DNA of 22,122 nucleotides, from NCBI GenBank assembly GCA_017882065.1, contig JADGQD010000009.1, positions 1 to 22,122 of the forward strand, read 5' to 3'. Below, piece after piece: positions 14,211 to 20,255 of this stretch (within the stretch, counting starts at the first letter, position 1; each line of letters begins with the position of its first letter). Position numbers and translations under genes: made by a program. The DNA is from Anaerolineales bacterium (GTDB lineage Bacteria; Chloroflexota; Anaerolineae; Anaerolineales; Villigracilaceae). The notes beneath the pieces were generated by a model, which saw only the letters and a program-made list of their open reading frames with translations, had not been told where the DNA came from and did not search any database.

Positions 14211-14660
14211 GTGGTTAATTATGGATAGATTATTTTCAAGTCTGATTGTATACTGGAATTGGTCAGTTTGCATTAAAAAAACTGAAAACACACATGCTTA
14301 CTTAACCTGAGTATTAAAGCAATAATTCCAGGAAGAGCAGAAAGCCAGGCTAATTACGCACAGTCTGCTTATCGGATGGTTTCCGCCGTGCTCAACGAGA
14401 TTAACGGTAAGTGACTGACCGGCAGAAAATACTTTTCATTTCAAGGAGGTGTCCTGAGCTTGTCGAAGGGTTCAAGCTAGCGCATTCGTTTCCTTAGGAA
14501 AAAGCAATCCTATTTATTTCCTTGGCAAGGGGTGCAGCCCTACACTCTCGCTTTTCTCTGTGAATCTTGGTGGAGAAAGTCCCCCTTGGTCAAGATTGTT
14601 TTATTTTATCTCATTAGCCTCAAAAATTTGGAATAAGGATGAATGCATGCATTTTTATCA
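14211..14660. other. 450-base gap between psuG and the Mrr-like gene
   Basis: No intact gene is visible. The gap holds an orphan run of coding-like sequence (14337-14414), one half of a common dispersed repeat (CCTGAGCTTGTCGAAGG, 14453-14469), a 7-bp inverted repeat AATCTTG/CAAGATT (about 14562-14596) followed by T-rich sequence, and a 12-base perfect palindrome AATGCATGCATT (14642-14653) just after the Mrr-like stop. It looks like a scar region at the boundary between core and accessory DNA. Confidence 0.6.
14337..14414 (+). pseudogene. Orphan C-terminal coding remnant
   Basis: A 25-codon stretch reading AESQANYAQSAYRMVSAVLN and then five more residues before TGA. Its balanced codons contrast with the AT-rich flanks. 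The frame stays open upstream for another 20 or so codons without a credible start. It looks like the tail of a lost gene; I do not recognise the family. Confidence 0.3.
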
Positions 14661-15530
14661 TCAATCTGGCAACGATAAGAAATATACCGGTTTGAGGGGA
14701 AGGCGTTGGCGGGCTTCAAGATTCAATTTTTCATAATTCTTCACCCATAAGTCAACAAATGATTCCAGATCAATAAGGCGAATATATGGATGAACATGCA
14801 TTAATGCCTCCTCCTTCACCTGATTGGTAAAACCATTCGAGGAAACCAATATCCCATGATCATCTGGTCCAAGAACCGATAACATGGCTCCCAGACCCTC
14901 CTGTGTCATAACTTGTCCCTTATGACTTACATGAACGACAATCCGTGGTTCTTTCGCTCCCAAAGGATCAGAAAAAGCGATTATGTCAATTTGCCCTTTT
15001 TCTTTTTGGGGGGGAGCGACCCAGACCACATAATAACCTATTGCCTGAAGGAGTTCGCAGGTTAAGGTTCTGAATTCTAACGGAGACATCCCTTGAATAA
15101 ATTGATAAATTTGTTCCCAGGAATTTTCTTCCGCTTCATACTTTGTTATCGAATTGATATTGCGTAACCGTTTTTCTTCGTTCGCCTTCCATTCTCTATA
15201 TTGCCGAATGGCTTCTTCGAAAAATTGTTCAGCAACAACATACTGTTTGCTCGCCTTTCGGCCTATATCGGTAATATACCAGCGACCCTTTCGGGTTTTT
15301 ACAAGCCAGCCAGCTTTAACAAGCGGGATGGTCGCAACCCGGATAAGTACTTCGTACCTTGGCGAACTGACCGCAAAAGGAAAATAACCCCTTTCATATT
15401 CTGATAACTGTGAGGATTTTCGAACATGTTCAAAAATATCGTGAACGGGTAATCCATCGGGCTCAAACCACAGTAATTCAAAAACCCGCCGTAAGATCTC
15501 TCCCATTCTCTGCGTAGTGATTTCAGGCAT
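14661..15530 (-). CDS. Mrr-like restriction endonuclease
   Basis: A 289-residue protein with an N-terminal winged-helix region (about 1-95, LVKTRKGRWYITDIGRKA being the typical last strand-turn) and a C-terminal Mrr-type PD-(D/E)xK nuclease domain (about 148-262). The domain starts with SPLEFRTLTCELLQAIGY (Glu152). The probable catalytic residues are Asp182 in GQIDIIAFSDP and Lys204 in VHVSHK. Most Mrr proteins have QxK at the last site; here it is SHK, so one polar residue differs but the Lys is kept. Family members cut modified DNA (type IV restriction) or serve other DNA-processing roles. AAGGA precedes the ATG. The gene is AT-rich relative to psuG and stands alone, consistent with acquired defence DNA. 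Confidence 0.85.
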   Translation of the reverse strand: MPEITTQRMGEILRRVFELLWFEPDGLPVHDIFEHVRKSSQLSEYERGYFPFAVSSPRYEVLIRVATIPLVKAGWLVKTRKGRWYITDIGRKASKQYVVAEQFFEEAIRQYREWKANEEKRLRNINSITKYEAEENSWEQIYQFIQGMSPLEFRTLTCELLQAIGYYVVWVAPPQKEKGQIDIIAFSDPLGAKEPRIVVHVSHKGQVMTQEGLGAMLSVLGPDDHGILVSSNGFTNQVKEEALMHVHPYIRLIDLESFVDLWVKNYEKLNLEARQRLPLKPVYFLSLPD

Positions 15531-15549
15531 GACTCAAATCCTTAAACTC

Positions 15550-15578
15550 GGAATAGAGTGAATCTCCTGTGTTGTCAA
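15550..15578 (-). promoter_or_regulatory. Promoter for the Mrr-like gene
   Basis: On the minus strand a perfect TTGACA (15573-15578) is followed after 17 bases by TATTCC (15550-15555), a weak -10. TCTATT at 15-base spacing is an alternative. The leader would be about 15 bases with AAGGA before the ATG. The rest of the gap (15579-15782) is AT-rich with a short palindrome GTTGATCAAC (15648-15657) and no gene. Confidence 0.5.
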
Positions 15579-15782
15579 CAAAATGATTTTGCTAATCCTT
15601 TTATTCATAATTGTATTATAGTATAAATTTTCGGATACTATTAGCAGGTTGATCAACAGGTTTGACAGCCGGCAGCCTTTGATGGACCGGTAACCAGGGG
15701 TTAAAGTTTATGTGTTTGCAGGCTCTCTATTAAGAAAGGAAGGGGAGACAGGGTGATCTTCAGGTTTGCGAAAGAGCCTGGA

Positions 15783-17366
15783 TCAATCCTTCCAAAGGCC
15801 GTATTTCTGACGGCTTTGTTTTGTATATTCCACGACAAGTTGATCTGAAACGGCATTTTTCCCTCCCATGATCAAATAACCTGGAGCCCAATAATCACTG
15901 GAAAGATTCTCCTGCTTGTAAGGAGGAAAATCATCAAATAATCGTTTGGAAGTCTCTTTTCGAATTATGTCAATATGTTCACTCAGTGCGATTGTCGGAG
16001 GGATGCTGGCCACCCAGCGTAAATAATCCGGCTTGGCCTCAAGGGCTTCAAGCCGCCAACCATACGAAGTGTAAATTTCCTTCATGCAGTCTGAAACCAG
16101 ATTTACCCGGTCCCTGGTTAGGTGATGTGAACTGAAGCGGGGAATTAGCAAGCAGGAATACGTTAGATTGTACAGACCATCTGAAACAGGCTCAAAAAGG
16201 ATAGTTGGTTGATTTTCCTCTATCTGCCTGTTATTCTGGGTTGCATCATCTTTCATACCGCCATTATCACGAGCCGTGTGAATAAGTTTCTCTGTTGGCT
16301 GAGGGTTCTTCAAGTCTCCAAATAAATCTGCATTTTGTGCTTGATCGGTCTTTACATTGAAGGGTTGACCAGCCAGGTGGGCGTTGACAAATTCGTTGAA
16401 GGCAAAACTCGAGGAACCAATTTCTACCTCTTCATGCTCTGGATTGAACGAGGAGTTGTTAAATTGCTTCCATGAAATTGGTTTCTCTTCAATTTTCCCT
16501 TTGCTATCCACATCTCCCCAGGATAATGCTTTGACCTGCTCATTGTCTCCATCCGGGAGCAGCAGGGTGCTTGCCAATTCATTTGTTTGCGTGCGGACTA
16601 TGGAGAATGGAATCTCTGAGTCGAATACCAAGGCAAGAATCACACCCATCGCGACAAGAGTGGCATAGAGTGCATGCTCGGTTTGGGTGGTTTCCAATCT
16701 AATGAAACGCATAAGATCGGCCTTATTCTTTCCATCCCAAGACTTTGTAATCAAGTGATCCACTTCCTGCACTGAGTCTTCTGAAAGCTGGCCGGTATAT
16801 GACCAGAGTGCATGATTTTGTATTAGAAGGGCTTCCTGTGCGGACGATTTTTCAATCATGCGAGCGAGCTGCCGGGTAGCTAAAGCTGCGTCATTTAACC
16901 AATGCAAAGGTGCATTTTTCCCATCTTTCTCTGCATCCAAATCAATAATATTTGAGGAAATATCTTCCTTGCCAGTTTCAATACCGAGAGCAACCTGGAG
17001 ATCGTGCAGCAATAGCGGTTTGCGAAGGAACTTCCAGGGCTGAATTGCCTCCAAATCAGTCGGTGGTTCTTCTTTTGATATTATTACAATTTCGATTGTG
17101 GGGTTGATTCGGCGAAGAGCACGTCCAAGGTCCAACAAGCGCATCTCCCCCATTTCCATGTCGAGGATAGCTTGTTTGCAGTCCTCATTTTGTTTTAAGT
17201 AAGAAATGGTTTTTGAAGCATTGGAGAAGTATTCACTATTGGACACCTCTTTCAGGCTCTCACAGATTAATTCCCCCAAATCTGTGTGAGGTGTCACCAC
17301 CAGGATTGAGGACTTACCCTGTGGACATTTCGGAATTTGCAAGTAACCTTCTTTGTAAGTGGTCAT
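15783..17366 (-). CDS. Pseudo-receiver, roadblock-like and inactivated IS200/IS605 transposase-like fusion protein
   Basis: A 527-residue protein that joins three domains. Residues about 20-127 have a response-regulator receiver fold (ILVVTPHTDLGELICESL, QAILDMEMGE, VIISKEE, KFLRKPLLLHDL). Asp69 and Lys116 fit the phospho-acceptor and invariant lysine, but the usual acidic pair after strand 1 is missing. Residues about 154-264 resemble a roadblock/LC7 domain (EALLIQNHALWSYTG...LMRFIRLE...ILALVFDSEIPFSIVRTQ). After an about 130-residue polar linker, residues about 400-522 match the Y1/HUH transposase TnpA fold (TYSCLLIPRF, YGWRLEALEAKPD, TSKRLFDDFP, WAPGYLIMGG). The HUH metal-binding site is replaced by DYLR (447-450), while the catalytic-type Tyr514 remains. 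The ATG at 17366 is chosen for its GGAGG site; a TTG 4 codons upstream is less likely. No IS ends or TnpB were found, so it looks like a domesticated DNA-binding regulator. Confidence 0.82.
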   Translation of the reverse strand: MTTYKEGYLQIPKCPQGKSSILVVTPHTDLGELICESLKEVSNSEYFSNASKTISYLKQNEDCKQAILDMEMGEMRLLDLGRALRRINPTIEIVIISKEEPPTDLEAIQPWKFLRKPLLLHDLQVALGIETGKEDISSNIIDLDAEKDGKNAPLHWLNDAALATRQLARMIEKSSAQEALLIQNHALWSYTGQLSEDSVQEVDHLITKSWDGKNKADLMRFIRLETTQTEHALYATLVAMGVILALVFDSEIPFSIVRTQTNELASTLLLPDGDNEQVKALSWGDVDSKGKIEEKPISWKQFNNSSFNPEHEEVEIGSSSFAFNEFVNAHLAGQPFNVKTDQAQNADLFGDLKNPQPTEKLIHTARDNGGMKDDATQNNRQIEENQPTILFEPVSDGLYNLTYSCLLIPRFSSHHLTRDRVNLVSDCMKEIYTSYGWRLEALEAKPDYLRWVASIPPTIALSEHIDIIRKETSKRLFDDFPPYKQENLSSDYWAPGYLIMGGKNAVSDQLVVEYTKQSRQKYGLWKD

Positions 17367-17893
17367 GGTTGCCTCCAAACCATCTGGGCAGCAGATGCTG
17401 ATCCCAATCTGAATTTACATAAAAAACCTTGCACTATCATCCAAATTAAACTTGGTTATAAACATTATTACAACATAGTATATATATTAGCATATAACTG
17501 AGAATTTTACAATATGGTAAATATCTCTACGAAATCAAGAAAAGTCACATGTTTCGATACTATATATAAATCTTTTTATAAGTTATTATATAAATATAAA
17601 TTTGACAAGACGGATAATAATTTACAAATGAATAATTAAGTAACATTAGTATAATCGCAGTATATCCTGTAAAAATATTTCTATCAAAAAAACATTTTCA
17701 CATACATCATTTGTGTTAGAATAATGTAATAATTTTAAACTCGCAATCCAAAATGGGTTTAAGTAAATATTAGTGAGGCGACCATCGTCAGATCCATTAC
17801 GAATCCCAAACTTTTTTCAGGTCCATTTGCTGACATTCTGAAAAAATACTCCAGCAAAATTTCTAAAATTCCTTCTTTGCAATAACCTGCATA
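17367..17893. other. 527-base AT-rich divergent intergenic region
   Basis: No gene is visible. On the minus strand TTGTAA (17468-17473) and TTTAAT (17445-17450) at 17-base spacing could drive the transposase-like fusion gene. On the + strand there are a TTGACA (17602-17607) without a good partner, a TATAAT (17650-17655), and TTCACA with AATAAT at 17-base spacing near 17700-17728 that could serve the XRE gene. Its length and AT-richness stand out against the tight spacing in the left half of the window. Confidence 0.5.
17812..17846. repeat. 9-bp inverted repeat upstream of the XRE-like gene
   Basis: TTTTTTCAG (17812-17820) and its exact reverse complement CTGAAAAAA (17838-17846) flank a 17-base loop, ending 47 bases before the XRE-like start codon. 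It could be an operator for the adjacent regulator or a weak two-way terminator, because T-runs occur at the outer edge on both strands. Confidence 0.5.
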
Positions 17894-18397
17894 ATGGATT
17901 TATCCCGAGTTACCGACCTTTTGGAAAGAGCGTTCCTGGAATTTCGAATCAGGCAAACGCGTTATCGTTTGTCTGTTTCGTTAAATAGTTTTGCTAATTA
18001 TTTGGATTTCAGTCCTCCCATTGTAAATCAGTGGTTGAACGGAAGTCGTCTCCCTTCCCAAGGAAATGTAGAGCGCATTATTCCAAAATTGGTTGAACTA
18101 CTGGATCTGGAAGTTTATGATCTCCTTGGTCTTCCACGTCCCGATCCGGATCTTCAGCGTCTAATCCAGGTTTGGCCTCGCATCCCAAAAGAATATCGTC
18201 AAGTGCTCGCCGGACAAGGGGAAAAATACGCGGCTGAAAAAGAATCGGATTCGGCCGCGAACCAACCTCCTTTACCGATGAGAGAACCCATTGAGCAAGG
18301 AATCGAAAACGACAAGCCTCCACTGCCCGCCACCACTACTTCGGTGATGGGTAGTTCTGGTTCCTCGGAGTCGGGCGCAGGCCCGTTACCTGCTTAA
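17894..18397 (+). CDS. XRE-type helix-turn-helix regulator
   Basis: A 167-residue protein whose N-terminal half is a Cro/C1-type HTH domain (about residues 27-78): LNSFANYLDFSPPIVNQWLN is the helix-turn-helix, followed by GSRLPSQGNVERIIPKL and EVYDLLGL. The second half is a low-complexity Pro/Glu/Ser tail (from about residue 118). No good ribosome-binding site precedes the ATG (the upstream sequence is CCTGCATA), so initiation may be leaderless or weak. It is divergent from the transposase-like fusion gene and may regulate the shared 500-base gap (inference). Base composition becomes more GC-rich towards the 3' end. Confidence 0.82.
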   Translation: MDLSRVTDLLERAFLEFRIRQTRYRLSVSLNSFANYLDFSPPIVNQWLNGSRLPSQGNVERIIPKLVELLDLEVYDLLGLPRPDPDLQRLIQVWPRIPKEYRQVLAGQGEKYAAEKESDSAANQPPLPMREPIEQGIENDKPPLPATTTSVMGSSGSSESGAGPLPA

Positions 18398-18399
18398 AC

Positions 18400-18495
18400 A
18401 TCATCTTCGACATCCGCATCGCCGGCGAGCAGGTTTACTGGCTGTCTCCAGCGCATTGGATATCTGCGCCAAGGGAGATCGATATTAACAGGTGA
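18400..18495 (+). pseudogene. Orphan coding remnant after the XRE-like gene
   Basis: In this frame 31 codons read through before a TGA, containing FDIRIAGEQVYWLSPAHW. The stretch is GC-rich and protein-like but has no start of its own; the frame is closed upstream at 18352. It overlaps the last bases of the XRE-like gene and runs into the region before the PHP gene. It may be the end of a displaced gene. I do not recognise the family, and a second open frame overlaps it. Confidence 0.25.
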
Positions 18496-18578
18496 ACCCT
18501 AAGTACGAGCCGCCCACTTTTTCTGGAATTATGGGATTTTTTTCGGGGATTTGCTTAAGGAGTATTCAGGAAAATCGA

Positions 18579-19226
18579 ATGGTTAGCGTTGATTTCCACA
18601 GCCATACAATATTCTCAAACGATTCCCTCACTCGCCCGGAGAGTTTGATCGCTACCTCCCGCCGTCGCGGGCTGGACCGCGTTGTCATCACCGACCACAA
18701 CACGATTGCCGGGGCGCTAGCTGCTCACGCCCTGGACCCGGAACTGGTTATCATCGGCGAGGAGATCATGACCACCCGCGGCGAGATCCTTGCCGCCTAT
18801 GTGACCGAAGAAATCCCGCCCGGACTCTCGCCTCAGGAGACGATCAAATGCCTGCGTAGCCAGTGTGCGTTCATCAGCGTCTCGCATCCGTTTGATTCCT
18901 GGCGCAGTGGGGCATGGAAGCTGGAATACTTGCTGGAGATTGCCCCGTTGGTGGATGCAATAGAAATCTTCAATGCCCGTTGCATGATCCCCGCTGGCAA
19001 TCAACGCGCCTCCGAATTTGCTCGCCAAAAACACCTTCCCGGCACGGCCGGATCGGACGCGCACGCCGCCTTCGAGTTGGGCGCGGCCACGTTGTTGCTG
19101 CCCCAGTTCGTCGACCCGGACGAACTGCGTATAGTCATCCGAGAAGGAAAAGTGCAGGGACGGCTGTCGCCGTTCTGGGTCCATTTCTTCTCGCGGTACG
19201 CTCATCTCCACAAAAAGGTTGTATAA
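18579..19226 (+). CDS. PHP-domain metal-dependent phosphoesterase
   Basis: A 215-residue PHP-family hydrolase. Metal-binding motifs are in order: DFHSHT (His7, His9), ITDHN (Asp39, His40), an acidic GEE (60-62), VSHPFD (His103) and GSDAH (Asp160, His162). PHP proteins of this size split phosphate esters such as nucleoside bisphosphates, and some act on glycans or nucleic acids; the substrate cannot be told here. The ATG at 18579 begins the conserved core; earlier in-frame starts at 18531 and GTG 18492 exist, but the extra residues are unlike the family. CAGGA 7 bases upstream is a modest ribosome-binding site. The next feature is tRNA-Leu, 10 bases after the stop. Confidence 0.9.
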   Translation: MVSVDFHSHTIFSNDSLTRPESLIATSRRRGLDRVVITDHNTIAGALAAHALDPELVIIGEEIMTTRGEILAAYVTEEIPPGLSPQETIKCLRSQCAFISVSHPFDSWRSGAWKLEYLLEIAPLVDAIEIFNARCMIPAGNQRASEFARQKHLPGTAGSDAHAAFELGAATLLLPQFVDPDELRIVIREGKVQGRLSPFWVHFFSRYAHLHKKVV

Positions 19227-19227
19227 T
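19222..19227 (+). promoter_or_regulatory. -10 element for tRNA-Leu
   Basis: A perfect TATAAT preceded by TTG, overlapping the stop codon of the PHP gene and ending 9 bases before the tRNA 5' end. No convincing -35 lies at 17 bases. Spacing fits transcription starting at or just before the mature tRNA. Confidence 0.5.
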
Positions 19228-19236
19228 ACGCCCGAT

Positions 19237-19320
19237 GGGGCGGTGGCGGAATTGGCAGACGCTGCGGACTTAAAATCCGCCGGTGGTGACACCGTGAGGG
19301 TTCGACCCCCTCTCGCCCCA
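19237..19320 (+). tRNA. tRNA-Leu (UAA)
   Basis: An 84-base cloverleaf with acceptor arm GGGGCGG/TCGCCCC (one G-U pair) and discriminator A. The D arm has the conserved TTGGCAGAC. The anticodon stem is GCGGA/TCCGC with loop CTTAAAA, giving anticodon TAA (19271-19273). A long variable arm CGGTG-GTGA-CACCG marks it as class II leucine tRNA, and the T arm contains GGTTCGACC. The 3' CCA is not encoded (CA then GATA), so it must be added by nucleotidyltransferase. Confidence 0.97.
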
Positions 19321-19326
19321 CAGATA

Positions 19327-19345
19327 GCCTTTTTAGGCATTTTTT
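19327..19345 (+). terminator. Terminator after tRNA-Leu
   Basis: GCCT-TTTT-AGGC (19327-19338) forms a 4-bp hairpin followed by A and six Ts (19340-19345). The stem is short but GC-rich and directly follows the tRNA. Confidence 0.6.
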
Positions 19346-19675
19346 GGCTAAATACCCTGTATATAGGGGGCATTCAGCACGATTAATTTTTAGAGAGTCC
19401 TCTGTGTGTCGAATTACTATAAAACACACTCAGGATTTCTCTATTTATTATACAGCAGAATTCAACATCGGGTTTAAAAGATTTTTTCTTTTATCCCTCC
19501 CGTACAGAGGAAATTATCCAATAAGGGCAGCTGTCTTTTCTAAACTAACTCGTTTCAAAGAATATATCATGGGTGGTTATGATATGTACGTTAGCAAACC
19601 AATTTGTTAATACTCTTGCGTTTATCTTATCCTCAACAGCCGTTATCGGGATATAAAACAGGTAAGAAAAATGAT
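19346..19675. other. 330-base AT-rich gap without a gene
   Basis: I see no credible gene. A near-palindrome around GTGTGT (about 19401) and ACACAC (about 19425) encloses a TATAAA, which could be a regulatory site or chance. The open frame at 19344-19610 has no ribosome-binding site, poor composition and starts within the tRNA terminator. Confidence 0.5.
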
Positions 19676-19747
19676 GGATTGATGGCACGAGGATAGCGCG
19701 GGCGACTCAAAATCGCTTGGTCGCAGGTCCGAATCCTGCCGGGCTCA
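19676..19747 (+). pseudogene. Decayed tRNA gene, anticodon CAA
   Basis: The 3' two thirds fold as a tRNA: anticodon stem GGCGA/TCGCT with loop CTCAAAA (anticodon CAA at 19708-19710), a 5-base variable region, and T arm GCAGG/CCTGC with loop TCCGAAT (normally TTCGAAT). The 3' acceptor strand is CGGGCTC plus A. The 5' acceptor strand (19676-19682, GGATTGA) does not pair with it and the D arm has one mismatch and a short loop. CAA is a leucine anticodon, but the variable arm is short (class I), unlike leucine tRNAs. The 3' end runs into a T-tract (CTTTTTT). It looks like a pseudogene or a mobile-element attachment scar. Confidence 0.7.
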
Positions 19748-19797
19748 CTTTTTTAAAATCCCTTCCAAGGTTTTTTTGTTTACGGTTCGCCCTAAGA

Positions 19798-20171
19798 GCG
19801 TCTGATTGATTGGCAAAATAGTTGTTGAGTGTGATCATACTTCCTAGAGCTCAGATAAATCAAATTAATGTAACTATTTTTCTGTTCCCTGGTTTATCCA
19901 TACCTCGGGGAAGCACCGCCCACGTTACTGGTCGGGCCGCCAAAGGGATCGCCATTCGGGCTAAATATAATCATCCCGCCAGCATCCCTCAATTGGCGCA
20001 CATAGCCCAGCGCGTCGCCAATAAGTATTCCGTGTCTGCGTTGCTGACCTGCGCGAGGCAGCTGTTGCCGTAAGTGGATGTATTCGGACCGTCGTCAAGC
20101 ACTTGCTTCAGGCCAGAGGCAAAATCTGAGATATGCGTTGTGGTCATGGCCACCAGCAAATTGAAATTCAA
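19798..20171 (-). pseudogene. RHS/YD-repeat protein gene remnant
   Basis: Read on the minus strand this is the conserved core of an RHS-repeat protein, broken by one frameshift and stop codons. The first part reads SDFASGLKQVLDDGPNTSTY and then LAQVSNADTEY. After a frame change near 20024 it reads GDALGYVRQLRDAGG and PNGDPFGGP, then SPRYG followed by TAA at 19894-19896, which occupies the place of a Phe codon. Beyond the stop the same frame still reads LIYLSSRKYDHTQQLF, the degenerate form of the family's YLRARYYDP...GRF motif. RHS proteins are large secreted or surface polymorphic proteins often carrying toxin tips. Only an internal fragment remains, lying between the decayed tRNA and the LacI promoter. 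Confidence 0.82.
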
Positions 20172-20199
20172 CCTTGTAGAGAACTTATAGCGTTTTATG

Positions 20200-20223
20200 C
20201 AATCGTATGCTATACTACGATTG
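20200..20223 (+). promoter_or_regulatory. Palindromic operator enclosing the promoter of the LacI-type gene
   Basis: CAATCGTA (20200-20207) and its exact reverse complement TACGATTG (20216-20223) flank 8 bases. The middle contains TGC followed by TATACT (20211-20216), an extended -10 promoter. Transcription would start near 20223, giving a leader of about 30 bases before the ATG at 20256. A dimeric LacI-type repressor binding here would block the -10, so autoregulation is likely (inference). Confidence 0.6.
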
Positions 20224-20255
20224 TGGTTAATCGTTTGAATTGGAAATAATTCATT

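Noticed and set aside
15783..17366. An active IS200/IS605 insertion sequence
   Set aside because: The HUH residues are missing, the domain is fused to 400 unrelated residues, and no subterminal hairpins or TnpB are seen.
19344..19610. An 88-codon + strand frame after tRNA-Leu
   Set aside because: It begins inside the tRNA terminator, has no ribosome-binding site and no recognisable motifs; the gap is AT-rich decay sequence.
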